A stretch of DNA of 64,000 nt from CAIYUC01 sp963682005 (GCA_963682005.1 OY820914.1:2852001-2916000); one strand, 5' to 3'; positions 19,301 to 28,358 are shown, counted from the first letter of the stretch. Translations and numbers: made by a program. The notes: a model not told the origin generated them from the sequence alone.

Positions 19301-20909
19301 TTTTAATCCCCGGTACGTTCACGAATTTCTTTTCAATGACCTGCGGTGCAACTGTTTGTCCGCGGTTATTTTTGTAAATGTCTTTCAACCGGTCAATGAT
19401 CTGGTAATGCCCGTCATCCGAAATGGTGAATACATCCCCGGTAGGAAGCCATTTGTCTTCATTTTCCGATACAGGATAAGGGATCACATCGCCGGGGCCG
19501 GCATCTTCAAGGTATCTTGCAATATAATGCCCGCTGAGTTCCAGTTCCGAATTGGATGTAAGCCTTGTTCTTACACCCGGAAGGGGGAGGCCTACCGAAA
19601 GTTCACGGTAGATCCCGGGAGGGGTCATGGTGATCCCTCCTGTGGCTTCCGTCATGCCAAATCCGCTACAGAGCCTGATCCCGTAGTGATTGAAGAACCT
19701 GAATACCGCAGGATCAAGGTATCCGGCAGCCGACAAACCCCAGTTTAGCCGTTGCCCGGCAATTTCCCTGACGACCTTCATCTTCAGTTCCGGGTTCTCA
19801 AGGATGGCGATCTTTTCCATGCATCGCTCATATAACTCCTGCCAGCGTAGGGGAATGCTGATGAAACCGGTCGGATTGACAATCGGGAACAACGAAAAGA
19901 GCGTTTCGGAGGACGTGTTCCCCGCAAAGACATAGGTTCCGCTCCAGTATATGGCCCCGGTGAGTTCAAGGAACCTGCCGAACGTATGGAACAGGGGGAG
20001 GTAACAGAGAAACGTTTCATCGCCGGCTTCCGGCAAGGCGGCCGCCCGGGCGAAACGCTTGCTTACAATATTATATATGGAGAAGGAAACCCCTTTCGGC
20101 AATCCGGTGCTTCCGGAAGTGAACATGGTCGTTGCGACCTGGTTGTTCCGGAAAATCCTTCGTTTGTTGAGAATGCTTTCAATTTCACTATTGGTAAGCT
20201 TTTTGCACTCCTCAAGGAGGTACTTTGCATCCCCTGATGCGATCTTTACAGGCACAAGGGAAAATATCCTGAAATCCAGTCCGCTTTGCTCCCTGAGTGC
20301 TTTAAGCAGGTCGATCCGTTCCTGGCTGTCGGAAAGCACTACAGTGATTTTAAGCTGACTGAAAATGTGCTGAAGGATTTCTGCGGAAAAATGCGTGTTA
20401 AGGGGAGTCACAAAGATGTCAAAGCAAAGGCAGGCCAGATCGGAACAGGCGCCTTCAAGGCAATTGTCGGAAAAAATTGCTGCCCGGGGTTCACTTCCCC
20501 CGGCCTGGTGAATGACAGCCGCGATTTCACGGAGATGGCGGTAGATCTGCTCATAGGTCCATTCAACAGGAGTGGTCGAACTCATTTCCCTGAAAAGGAC
20601 CCGGGAAGGATGTTCCTTCACACGTTGGCTCATCATGTCATTCAGCGAATATCCTGTATCCTGCATGATCCTGAAAACCACTTCCGCCCACCGAACCCTG
20701 TTCTCCCGGGTGTCCAGTGCAATGAGAAATCCGGATTTGCCGGTTATATCAAGAAAGCGAAGCCATTCATCCCTGCTTACATTCTCTGTCACCCTTTTCC
20801 CGGTAATGTCTTCTGCCTTTTCGAGTATCTGCAAGGAAAGCTGAGGTTTCTCATCCGCTGTCAGCGGCGTCGTGGTCCATTGTTCAAGTAAGATTTCAAT
20901 GCCTGGCAT
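16317..20909 (-). CDS. AMP-forming acyl-CoA synthetase fused to large unknown region and GNAT domain
   Basis: 1530-aa multidomain protein. About residues 85-640 form an ANL (acyl-adenylate) enzyme: P-loop-like TTMFTSGSTGLPKG (near 261-274), FGMTEATGG (about 418), TGD (about 491), the hinge segment DRLKDIYKNNRGQTVAP, and a LTPKGSFNRK tail motif. It would activate a fatty or organic acid to an acyl-AMP/CoA. Residues about 650-1400 are mainly helical and match no family I recognise. The last ~95 residues are a GNAT acyltransferase (SSLQGKGIASAM acetyl-CoA loop). The frame opens with GTG then ATG; I use ATG 20909. Fusion of an AMP-forming ligase with GNAT suggests ligase and acyl transfer on one chain, or self-acylation control. 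Confidence 0.82.
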   Translation of the reverse strand: MPGIEILLEQWTTTPLTADEKPQLSLQILEKAEDITGKRVTENVSRDEWLRFLDITGKSGFLIALDTRENRVRWAEVVFRIMQDTGYSLNDMMSQRVKEHPSRVLFREMSSTTPVEWTYEQIYRHLREIAAVIHQAGGSEPRAAIFSDNCLEGACSDLACLCFDIFVTPLNTHFSAEILQHIFSQLKITVVLSDSQERIDLLKALREQSGLDFRIFSLVPVKIASGDAKYLLEECKKLTNSEIESILNKRRIFRNNQVATTMFTSGSTGLPKGVSFSIYNIVSKRFARAAALPEAGDETFLCYLPLFHTFGRFLELTGAIYWSGTYVFAGNTSSETLFSLFPIVNPTGFISIPLRWQELYERCMEKIAILENPELKMKVVREIAGQRLNWGLSAAGYLDPAVFRFFNHYGIRLCSGFGMTEATGGITMTPPGIYRELSVGLPLPGVRTRLTSNSELELSGHYIARYLEDAGPGDVIPYPVSENEDKWLPTGDVFTISDDGHYQIIDRLKDIYKNNRGQTVAPQVIEKKFVNVPGIKSTFLIGDNRPYNVLLIVPDTSDPAFRTITGENLKEYYHQIITSANADVASYERVVNFALTGREFSQEQGELTPKGSFNRKTIEKNFSEIIEALYVSNIISISLDSSNVQIPRWFFRDLGILETDIVVEEQRLFNRISKKHLTIRRINGHCFQVGDFRYKITTDTFDLGMFARQPRLWIGNPELIAFCPVKEGWDAPHPGISDNIYLVSQNSYSLADIPTLKGIKNDAIIKANKLIFRSLFLDPEESFRTTTELGQFSEETDPRLAQVIHHRIEALAFHPEEKIRTLAYRILLLKATEPDLIHYMPAFIESGLSFLNEESIREIAASNFGKHRLDALKQRLYLYRTNLTWPANEKNRKQFEYVLQMLFNFAVSHLEFYVSVRAELSRWILHKKDPYLSAKAEEFFYKLAEVFEARMEEKIAKYPLAVWKSKMMFEHGIPGMEKDRVLFIFQTTTFLQESIVLAFNEQGFDLADVPDGGIWVLRLLAYKTFKHYRLSINTNSGQHFDLHFVMSENPDFKPKPDTFYWLASLAGFPYGPAVAPFLGSSRPDLGILTTQYIGGLTVWDKIREYSEIHRSAGTVKANSWKKLFIKSFTVIFRAWHHSGFQIIPGTLSPVNVTVPELDFRESAVILSLTGWTEYHSPVSLVGPILQDFYCKTASIYPWCKKQLEVTWIFDACIEGLGKADAAKFLDDLKKELLVNPVRYFDHGNLLDDLEKYLASDFQRFYLPLALFSAVDQYVEWYRMNPLTTSAAKEQTMFELMELYKLQDFKDLTRFHFYRHTYFSDAGKDITGAFDRLLEKMMIRQDMIPIQFIELSDLQSVMLDPEDKIVFSRMVFPHLKQEQRIDFLKVGEKLGEHLVVRFDLEDKDGTLYTFREPMEPKEIGQLYQLFFRENYPKEISKSDHHFVVADKNERIIGGLTWRYLDETNVFMDGIVVTSSLQGKGIASAMIADFFTNMTARGVKVVKAHFLFGNYYLKHYFEVDEKWGALIKTLNE

Positions 20910-21093
20910 CACTCGGAATATTTCTACAAATTTCTGTAATTTATAACGAATTCAAACAAAAATAATTATTATATTTATATCATTATATATATTCATGCTT
21001 TGAATTGAAAAATTTATTATTTTTATCGATTCAATATAAGCGTGTTTTTATCGTTATCATCCATATGTAAATCATTGAAAAAGAAAGAAAGAG
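20910..21093. promoter_or_regulatory. AT-rich divergent intergenic region
   Basis: About 180 bp between two divergent genes, free of the hairpins and arrays found elsewhere. It is strongly A/T rich and must hold promoters in both directions. CAAAAATA at 20957-20964 reads TATTTTTG on the minus strand (TAnnTTTG), without a clear -33. Confidence 0.4.
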
Positions 21094-23355
21094 ATGAATA
21101 AGCTGATTGATGCAGGTGCTGTAAAGAGAGTTTATGAGAAACTTGAAAGGGCTGTTTCAGGGGCCCGGGGATTGTTGAACAAGCCATTGACATTAACTGA
21201 AAAGATCTTATATGGTCATTTATATGACCCGGTCCCTGCACAGGCATTCAAGCGTGGTGCAGATTATGTAAATTTTCTTCCCGACAGGGTCGCCATGCAG
21301 GATGCCACTGCCCAGATGGCGCTGCTTCAGTTCATGACGGCAGGAAGGGATACCACGGCCGTGCCGTCGACCGTGCATTGTGATCACCTGATCCAGGCGA
21401 ATGCCGGCGGGAAGTTTGATCTTGAGCATGCCATGGTCCAGAACAAGGAGGTATACAATTTCCTGGAATCCGTTTCAGCACGGTACGGAATTGGTTTCTG
21501 GAAACCCGGCGCAGGCATTATCCACCAGGTGATCATTGAGAATTACGCTTTTCCGGGAGGAATGATGATTGGTACCGATTCCCATACCCCAAACGCTGGG
21601 GGGCTCGGAATGATCGCCATCGGTGTTGGCGGTGCAGATGCCGTGGATGTGATGTCGGGTATGCCGTTCGAGCTGAAAATGCCGAAAATACTGGGTGTTG
21701 AGCTTACCGGCAAACTGAACGGATGGGCATCTCCAAAAGATGTGATCCTGAAACTGGCTGGCATACTGACCGTCCAGGGTGGAACAGATTTCATCATCGA
21801 ATTTTTCGGTGAGGGTACCGAAACGATATCCTGCACCGGGAAAGGAACGATCTGCAACATGGGCGCTGAAGTAGGAGCCACATGTTCCTTCTTTACCTAT
21901 GATGCAAAAATGAAGACCTACCTTGTGGCAACCGGCCGTAAGGAATTGGCGGATCTGGCCGACCAGCATTCCGCACTCCTTCGTCCTGACCCCGAAGTAA
22001 CAAAAGATCCCGAAAAATATTATGACAAATATGTGAAGATCGATCTTTCATCCCTTGAACCTTATGTAAACGGACCATTCTCGCCGGATATCGCACATCC
22101 GCTTTCGGAATTCGGGGCATTCGTAAAGGAAAGCGGGTTCCCGGAAAAATTTGATGTCGGGCTGATCGGCTCTTGCACCAATTCCTCCTACGAGGACATT
22201 TCGCGTGCTGCATCAGTGGCAAAACAGGCCATTGATAAAGATCTGAAAGTAAAATCTGAGTTCATTGTCACACCCGGCTCCGAGCAGATACGGTATACCT
22301 GTGAGCGGGATGGCCTGCTCGGGATATTTACGGAGATTGGCGGGGTGATCATGGCCAATGCCTGCGGCCCGTGTATCGGCCAATGGGCAAGGAAAGTCGA
22401 GCCTCCCGACCGGAAGAACTCGATCCTGAATTCCTACAACAGGAATTTCGCCAAGCGGAATGACGGGAACCCGAACACGCACAGTTTCATTGCCTCCCCG
22501 GAGATCGTGACAGCCATGTCGCTTGCGGGAACTCTGCTTTTTAACCCGCTTAAAGACATGCTGGTCAATGAAAAGGGAGTGAACGTAATGCTCGACGAAC
22601 CGGTTGGAGTGGAATTGCCGCCAAATGGGTTCGATGTGAAAGATCCCGGTTACATTGCGCCTCCTTCCGATCCCGGGACTGTTGACGTGAAAGTGGATCC
22701 GAAATCGGAGCGTTTACAGCTTCTGCAGCCTTTTGAAAAATGGGACGGAAAAGATATCACGGGGATGAAGCTGCTGATCAAGGCCAAAGGAAAATGCACC
22801 ACGGACCACATCTCCATGGCAGGTCCATGGCTTAGGTTCCGGGGCCACCTCGACAATATCTCAAACAACCTCCTGATGGGCGCGATCAATTTCTTCAACG
22901 GGAAGACCAATTCGGTGAAAAATGCAGCTTCGGGAGAGTACCTGGAAGTTTCAAAATCAGCCAGATATTACAAGGCACAGGGAATTCCTTCCATGATCGT
23001 GGGTGAAGAAAACTATGGGGAAGGATCGTCGCGTGAACATGCGGCCATGGAACCCAGGCACCTGGGCGTAAGGGTCGTCCTTGTAAAATCATTTGCCCGG
23101 ATCCACGAAACGAACCTGAAAAAGCAGGGGATCCTTGCATTGACATTTGTTGATGGGAGTGATTATGACAAGATACTGGAGGAAGATACATTCAGCATCA
23201 CCGGTCTCGATTCATTTGCACCCGGTAAAATGCTTGAACTGAAGATCAGTCATGGCGACGGAACAATGGAAGTAATTCCTGTTAAACACAGCTATGGCGC
23301 ATTGCAGATCAACTGGTTCAAAGCCGGGAGTGCACTCAATTACATGAAAAAGTAG
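21094..23355 (+). CDS. Aconitate hydratase
   Basis: 753-aa aconitase interconverting citrate and isocitrate. The [4Fe-4S] ligands are seen as Cys in GSCTNSSYED and in NACGPCIGQW. Substrate-binding segments include GTDSHTPNAGGLGM and GEENYGEGSSREHAAMEPRHLG. The size and sequence are those of the mitochondrial-type aconitase widespread in Bacteroidota. It is followed after 59 bp by citrate synthase, and isocitrate dehydrogenase is encoded nearby on the other strand, so the three-step route from acetyl-CoA and oxaloacetate to 2-oxoglutarate is complete. An A/G-rich stretch (AAAGAAAGAAAGAG) precedes the ATG. Confidence 0.96.
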   Translation: MNKLIDAGAVKRVYEKLERAVSGARGLLNKPLTLTEKILYGHLYDPVPAQAFKRGADYVNFLPDRVAMQDATAQMALLQFMTAGRDTTAVPSTVHCDHLIQANAGGKFDLEHAMVQNKEVYNFLESVSARYGIGFWKPGAGIIHQVIIENYAFPGGMMIGTDSHTPNAGGLGMIAIGVGGADAVDVMSGMPFELKMPKILGVELTGKLNGWASPKDVILKLAGILTVQGGTDFIIEFFGEGTETISCTGKGTICNMGAEVGATCSFFTYDAKMKTYLVATGRKELADLADQHSALLRPDPEVTKDPEKYYDKYVKIDLSSLEPYVNGPFSPDIAHPLSEFGAFVKESGFPEKFDVGLIGSCTNSSYEDISRAASVAKQAIDKDLKVKSEFIVTPGSEQIRYTCERDGLLGIFTEIGGVIMANACGPCIGQWARKVEPPDRKNSILNSYNRNFAKRNDGNPNTHSFIASPEIVTAMSLAGTLLFNPLKDMLVNEKGVNVMLDEPVGVELPPNGFDVKDPGYIAPPSDPGTVDVKVDPKSERLQLLQPFEKWDGKDITGMKLLIKAKGKCTTDHISMAGPWLRFRGHLDNISNNLLMGAINFFNGKTNSVKNAASGEYLEVSKSARYYKAQGIPSMIVGEENYGEGSSREHAAMEPRHLGVRVVLVKSFARIHETNLKKQGILALTFVDGSDYDKILEEDTFSITGLDSFAPGKMLELKISHGDGTMEVIPVKHSYGALQINWFKAGSALNYMKK

Positions 23356-23414
23356 CAGGAATCATCATCATAAAATCGTTAGTAAATTAAGTAAAAATTC
23401 TAAAACCTTTGATT

Positions 23415-24764
23415 ATGCAGATGTCGGAATTGATTGGGCAGCTTTCTCACCTGACGGAAGAATCCTGCAGAATAGATGAAAGTTTATTCACGAAATTTGA
23501 TGTTAAACGCGGACTCCGGAATGCTGATCATACAGGCGTTCTTGTCGGACTTACGAATGTCGGGAGCGTTGTCGGGTATGAGAAGCGCGACAATGTGCTT
23601 GTAGCCATCGACGGAAAGCTAATCTACCGCGGGATCGAGATCAGCGACCTCGTGCATGGCTTGCAGGAAGAAAGACGCCAGGGATTCGATGAAACGGTAT
23701 TCCTGCTTTTATTCGGACGTCTGCCTAACAAACAGGAACTGGAGAACTTCTCAGAAGGAATGGCCGAACTCAGGTCATTGCCCGAGAATTTCAACCGCGA
23801 TATGATCCTTACCCTGAAAGGCAAGGACATCATGAACATGCTGGCCCGGTCGATCCTTGCCCTTTACACCCTGGATGAAAATGCGGATGACACCTCCGTG
23901 GTCAATATCCTGAACCAGTCCGTCAGCCTGATCGCGAAACTACCTGTCATTGCAGTTTATTCCTATCATGCCATGAGGCACCTTATATACCGTGATACGC
24001 TTTCGGTCAGGTATCCTGATAAGAAACTGACCACGGCCGAGAATTTTCTGTACATGCTTAAAGGGAACGATTACACTCAGCTTGAAGCGGAGCTTCTTGA
24101 CCTGGCACTCGTGCTTCATGCCGATCATGGCGGGGGAAACAATTCCACATTCACCACCAGGGTCGTCAGTTCCAGCGGTACCGACACTTACTCAGCCATT
24201 GTTGCCGCAATCGGTTCATTGAAAGGTCCATTGCATGGCGGGGCAAATCTCATGGTGATGGACATGATGGACAACATCAAGGAAAATGTAAAGAACTGGG
24301 GAAATGACGATGAGATCGCAGCTTATCTCCGCAAGATCCTGAAAAAAGAAGCTTATGATAAATCGGGCAAGATCTATGGATTCGGACATGCCGTTTATAC
24401 GGTTTCCGATCCCCGTGCCTTGCTTCTGAAAGATAAGGCCAGGTCGTTGTCAAAGGAAAAAGGAAGAGAAAAGGAACTGGCCCTTTACGAGGCAATTGAA
24501 CGAATCGGCCCCGAGATCTATTACGAGTTCAAGGCGACGAAAGACAAGCTCATCTCCCCGAATGTCGATTTCTACTCCGGTTTCATCTATGACTGCCTGA
24601 AGATCCCGAAGGAATTGTACACCCCGCTTTTCGCCATTTCCAGGGTGTCGGGATGGTGTGCTCACAGGCTTGAGGAAATGATCAGCGGACGGAGGATCAT
24701 CAGGCCGGCATACAAGGCGGTCAATGCTGATACACACTTTATTCCGTTATCAGAACGGAAGTGA
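23415..24764 (+). CDS. gltA: Citrate synthase
   Basis: Citrate synthase of about 450 aa: oxaloacetate + acetyl-CoA to citrate + CoA. Catalytic histidines are in LHADHGGGNNSTFT and LHGGAN, and the Asp/Arg region lies in FGHAVYTVSDPR. It carries the longer N-terminal extension found in a subset of Bacteroidota citrate synthases. The frame can be opened at a TTG (23409), but ATG 23415 (or 23421) is the natural start. Probably co-transcribed with aconitase. An imperfect inverted repeat lies downstream. Confidence 0.95.
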   Translation: MQMSELIGQLSHLTEESCRIDESLFTKFDVKRGLRNADHTGVLVGLTNVGSVVGYEKRDNVLVAIDGKLIYRGIEISDLVHGLQEERRQGFDETVFLLLFGRLPNKQELENFSEGMAELRSLPENFNRDMILTLKGKDIMNMLARSILALYTLDENADDTSVVNILNQSVSLIAKLPVIAVYSYHAMRHLIYRDTLSVRYPDKKLTTAENFLYMLKGNDYTQLEAELLDLALVLHADHGGGNNSTFTTRVVSSSGTDTYSAIVAAIGSLKGPLHGGANLMVMDMMDNIKENVKNWGNDDEIAAYLRKILKKEAYDKSGKIYGFGHAVYTVSDPRALLLKDKARSLSKEKGREKELALYEAIERIGPEIYYEFKATKDKLISPNVDFYSGFIYDCLKIPKELYTPLFAISRVSGWCAHRLEEMISGRRIIRPAYKAVNADTHFIPLSERK

Positions 24765-24772
24765 TTTGTCCT

Positions 24773-24780
24773 TAACTTTG
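24773..24780 (+). promoter_or_regulatory. Weak candidate -7 element
   Basis: TAACTTTG matches TAnnTTTG just after the citrate synthase stop, and could start transcription of the crotonase-dehydrogenase-thiolase genes. There is no recognisable -33 and the leader would be about 140 bp, so confidence is low. Confidence 0.25.
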
Positions 24781-24800
24781 AAGGTTGGTACAAAGGAATT

Positions 24801-24876
24801 TTACCGCAAAGACGCAAAGGCGCTAAGGATAAGTCATTATACAAGTGAATTTGCGTCTTAGCGTCTTAGCGGTTTA
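24801..24876. repeat. Imperfect inverted repeat between gltA and crotonase gene
   Basis: TTACCGCAAAGACGC... on the left pairs imperfectly with ...GCGTCTTAGCGGTTTAA on the right. Each arm is itself built of GCAAAGAC/GCGTCTTA units of 8-9 bp. It could form a long hairpin, acting as a terminator or processing site. Confidence 0.65.
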
Positions 24877-24925
24877 AGTTGTTTTTTTTTACCGGTATCT
24901 GGAAATTATCGATAGACTCTCGAAA

Positions 24926-25696
24926 ATGAACCTTGAAATTTTAAAACCCGAATACTCCGAAGGCATCGCGATCGTAACGGTCAGCCGGCCGACTGCAATG
25001 AATGCTCTGAACAGTGCGTTCTTCAGGGAGATGAACCTGTTCCTCGATGACCTGGAAACCAGGAATGACATTCGTGTGATGGTAGTCACGGGTGAAGGCA
25101 AAGCGTTTGTTGCAGGGGCCGATATTGCAGAAATGTCAGGAATGACGGCTGATGAGGCTTTTCAGTTCTCAAAGTACGGACAGGAAACGTTTGACCGGCT
25201 TGAAAATTTGAAAATACCCGTTATTGCGGCAGTCAATGGATTTGCCCTTGGCGGAGGCTGCGAATTTGCCATGGCCTGCGATTTCAGGATCGCTTCCCGG
25301 AATGCAAAATTCGGCCAGCCGGAAATGAACCTCGGCCTTGTACCGGGCTATGCAGCTACCCAAAGGCTGTCAAGGCTCTGCGGGGCAGGGAATGCGCTGT
25401 ACCTTATCCTTACGGCAGATATGATCACAGCGGAAGATGCATTGAGGATGGGCCTTGTGCAGAAAGTCGTTGACCCGGAGAACCTGATGACCGAAGTGAA
25501 AGCCATTGCAGCAAAAATCGCATCAAATGGCTCACAGGCTGTTGAGAAAGCAAAAGAATTGATTCGGAAAGGATACCATATGAATTTTGCAGATGCCAGC
25601 AAATTTGAGCAGCAGGAATTTTCAAACCTTTTTAAAAATAAATCAACCAGGGAAGGAATGAACGCCTTCCTCGAAAAACGTAAACCAAACTGGTGA
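24926..25696 (+). CDS. Enoyl-CoA hydratase/isomerase (crotonase)
   Basis: 256-aa crotonase-fold protein, probably hydrating crotonyl-CoA to 3-hydroxybutyryl-CoA or the reverse. The oxyanion-hole motif GKAFVAGADIAEM and the GFALGGGCEFAMACDFRIAS block are intact. The two catalytic acids of hydratases appear as Glu in GQPEMNLGLVPGYAATQRL and in the second site nearby. It is followed after 68 bp, including a G/C hairpin at about 25707-25730, by 3-hydroxyacyl-CoA dehydrogenase and thiolase genes. The three make up a C4 beta-oxidation or butyrate-forming cassette. Confidence 0.92.
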   Translation: MNLEILKPEYSEGIAIVTVSRPTAMNALNSAFFREMNLFLDDLETRNDIRVMVVTGEGKAFVAGADIAEMSGMTADEAFQFSKYGQETFDRLENLKIPVIAAVNGFALGGGCEFAMACDFRIASRNAKFGQPEMNLGLVPGYAATQRLSRLCGAGNALYLILTADMITAEDALRMGLVQKVVDPENLMTEVKAIAAKIASNGSQAVEKAKELIRKGYHMNFADASKFEQQEFSNLFKNKSTREGMNAFLEKRKPNW

Positions 25697-25764
25697 ACTC
25701 CGGAATTCCCCTCCCCGTTTGGGTAGGGGCAAGGGGTGGGGTAAATTAATTTAATCAACCAATC

Positions 25765-27099
25765 ATGAATTACGAACAGCAATTACAAAATGTCTCAGTC
25801 CTCGGTGCTGCCGGGAAAATGGGAAGCGGCATCCTGCTCCTTACAGCAGTTGAAATGGCCGATCTGAGCCTGAAGCCGGAGAATAAGGGAAAGCCCTTTG
25901 TCCTTAATGCCATCGATGTTTCCGATGAAGCGCTCGCCGGACTGATGCGATACCTGAAAGCCCAGGTGGTGAAAATGGCGGAAAAGAAAGCCGTTTTGCT
26001 TCGAAAGGTATATGCCGGAAGGAAGGACCTCGTCGAAAATGCCGAGATCATCGACCAGTATGTTTTCGATGTAATGACCATCGTCAAACCGACAACAAGG
26101 CTTGAATCCGCTTTTAATTCAACCATCATTTTTGAAGCGATCAAAGAAGATCCGGAGCTCAAGATAAGGATCTATTCTGAGATCTATAAGAATAACCCGA
26201 ACAAACCCTGGTTCTTTACCAATACTTCATCCATCCCGATCACCTGGCTGGATGAGCAGACCGGTCTCGGGGGAAGGATCATCGGGTTCCATTTTTACAA
26301 TCCGCCTGCTGTTCAGAAGTTGGTGGAGCTGATCAAATCAAAAAACACCATGAAAGAGGTTGAGGATTTTGCCCTTGCCTATGCAAAAAGCCTTCGCAAA
26401 GTGATCGTTCCGGCCCATGATGTGGCTGGTTTTATCGGGAATGGTCATTTTATGCGTGATATCATCTATGCCACCACCGAAGTGGAAAACCGGAAGAATG
26501 ATCTGTCGTTTGTTGAAGCTGTCTATCTTCTCAACAAGATCAGCCAGGATTTCCTGATCCGGCCGATGGGCATCTTCCAGCTGATCGATTATGTAGGGAT
26601 CGATGTGTGCAGTTATATCATGTCGGTCATGAAACCGTATATGAAAGACGAGGTTCTTCACAGTCCGATCCTTGACAAATTGCTTTCCCAGGATGTAAGG
26701 GGAGGACAGTTTGCCGATGGTTCGCAAAAGGATGGTTTCCTGAAATATGAGAAAGGAAAACCTATTGCGATCTATGATCCCGCAACAAAAAATTATGTTC
26801 CCGTGAGTGAAATTCAGGGGAAAGTTGATGAAAAGATGGGATCAATGCCGGTTCCAAAAGCCTGGAAATCCGTTGTCGGTAATCCTGCAAAGGAAACCTT
26901 GCTTCAGGCTTATTTCGGCGAATTGCAATCAATGACCGGATACGGTGCTGAACTGGCCAAAGCCTATGCACTGAAATCCTGCCAAATCGGGAAGAAACTG
27001 GTGAGCGATGGGGTCGCCTTCAGCGACCAGGATGTGAATACCGTGCTGCTTACGGGATTCTTCCATGCATATGGACCTATTAATGATTACCTGAAATAA
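25765..27099 (+). CDS. 3-hydroxyacyl-CoA dehydrogenase family protein, long form
   Basis: 444-aa NAD-dependent dehydrogenase. The nucleotide-binding loop is LGAAGKMGSGI near the N-terminus and the catalytic His lies in IGFHFYNPPAVQKLVELI. Typical short-chain enzymes have about 280-300 aa. This one carries extra sequence after the Rossmann beta-alpha-beta unit (about residues 35-110) and an extended C-terminal domain of about 150 residues. It would interconvert 3-hydroxyacyl-CoA and 3-oxoacyl-CoA. It lies 9 bp before the thiolase gene and certainly shares its operon. The exact chain-length specificity is unknown. Confidence 0.88.
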   Translation: MNYEQQLQNVSVLGAAGKMGSGILLLTAVEMADLSLKPENKGKPFVLNAIDVSDEALAGLMRYLKAQVVKMAEKKAVLLRKVYAGRKDLVENAEIIDQYVFDVMTIVKPTTRLESAFNSTIIFEAIKEDPELKIRIYSEIYKNNPNKPWFFTNTSSIPITWLDEQTGLGGRIIGFHFYNPPAVQKLVELIKSKNTMKEVEDFALAYAKSLRKVIVPAHDVAGFIGNGHFMRDIIYATTEVENRKNDLSFVEAVYLLNKISQDFLIRPMGIFQLIDYVGIDVCSYIMSVMKPYMKDEVLHSPILDKLLSQDVRGGQFADGSQKDGFLKYEKGKPIAIYDPATKNYVPVSEIQGKVDEKMGSMPVPKAWKSVVGNPAKETLLQAYFGELQSMTGYGAELAKAYALKSCQIGKKLVSDGVAFSDQDVNTVLLTGFFHAYGPINDYLK

Positions 27100-27108
27100 T
27101 AAATAGCG

Positions 27109-28350
27109 ATGAAAAAGTTAAATCGTAAAGTATATATGGTTGCCGGTTACAACACCGTTTCGATGGGTTCCGGCAGGAAAGAGTTCAATCCGAAAAAGGA
27201 AATGCCCGGTCTTGAACATTATGTAAAGGAAGCAGGGCAGGGCACATTGAAGATGATCGGTGGCGCCAAAAATGTTGATGAATGCGTGATCGGCAATTTC
27301 ATGGCCTCACGGTTCAACAAACAGGCCCATCTGGGTGCTTTTTTCCCGTTTATCGATGAAGGATTGAAGGGTAAGCCCGCTACACGGGTAGAAGGTGCCT
27401 GTGCGAGCGGAGGTCTTGCATTGGTAACAGGCATAAAAAGCATTCTTTCAGGTACGGCGGATGTAGTGCTTGCGCTCGGCGTGGAAGTGCAGAATACGGT
27501 AAAAGCAATATACGGAGCGGATATTCTTGCGGGTGCTGGCTGGTTCCAGGAACGGAAGAACGGGCATGCCTATTTCTTCCCGGGTGAATTCAGCGACAGG
27601 GCAGGAGCCTATTTTGAAAAATATGGCCGTGAAAAAACCCGGAAGGCCTTAGCAAAGTGGTATAAAAATGCTATTGAAAATGCACGTCTTTGTGATACCG
27701 CTCAGGAGAATCATAATGCCAACCCTGATCCGGAAGCACAGGCCATGATGGAGCCCAATGGGAAAGTCTTCGTCGACAACCTGAACATCTTCGATTGCTC
27801 GAAGGTGTCGGATGGGGCAAGCGCCATCGCGATTGTTTCGGAGGAAGGCCTGAAACGGATCGGAATTCCTGCAAGTGAAGCCATTGAAGTGATCGGGTGG
27901 GGACATGTCGAGGATGACATCACGAAACAGCCGGATGATCCGACGGAAATGGCGACATTTAAGCTTTCTGTAAAAACCGCCCTGGAAAATGCAGGGATCA
28001 CGAAAGAACAGATAGGCACTGCAGAGATCCACGATTGTTTCACCATTGCAGCGGTGGAAGGGATTGAAGCCATGGGTTTCGCGGAGAAGGGAAAAGGTCC
28101 CGATTTTATCCTTGAAGGCCATACTGCCCGGGATGGAAAAATTCCGATAAATACCACAGGCGGACTAATCGGCTGGGGCCACCCCACCGGCGCTACCGGC
28201 GTTCACCAGGCTGTAACCATTTGGGAACAGCTGACCGGCAGGGCAGGCGCGGCACAGATTGCCGTTAAAGATGACAAACCATACGGACTTTCGGTCAACA
28301 TGGGAGGAAACGATAAAACGCTTGTATCCATCGTATATAAACGTGGTTAG
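27109..28350 (+). CDS. Thiolase family acyltransferase (SCP2-thiolase-like)
   Basis: 413-aa thiolase, third gene of the C4 cassette, expected to cleave or form acetoacetyl-CoA. The nucleophilic Cys is in VEGACASGGLAL; later sites are EIHDCFTIAA and GWGHPTGATGVHQ. The HDCFT/GHPTGATG pattern and the lack of a clear C-terminal CxG cysteine place it in the SCP2/SCPx-like thiolase branch rather than the classical PhaA/AtoB branch. Its start lies 9 bp after the dehydrogenase stop. A TTACGAA heptamer array begins 9 bp after its stop codon. Confidence 0.9.
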   Translation: MKKLNRKVYMVAGYNTVSMGSGRKEFNPKKEMPGLEHYVKEAGQGTLKMIGGAKNVDECVIGNFMASRFNKQAHLGAFFPFIDEGLKGKPATRVEGACASGGLALVTGIKSILSGTADVVLALGVEVQNTVKAIYGADILAGAGWFQERKNGHAYFFPGEFSDRAGAYFEKYGREKTRKALAKWYKNAIENARLCDTAQENHNANPDPEAQAMMEPNGKVFVDNLNIFDCSKVSDGASAIAIVSEEGLKRIGIPASEAIEVIGWGHVEDDITKQPDDPTEMATFKLSVKTALENAGITKEQIGTAEIHDCFTIAAVEGIEAMGFAEKGKGPDFILEGHTARDGKIPINTTGGLIGWGHPTGATGVHQAVTIWEQLTGRAGAAQIAVKDDKPYGLSVNMGGNDKTLVSIVYKRG

Positions 28351-28358
28351 ATCGGTAA

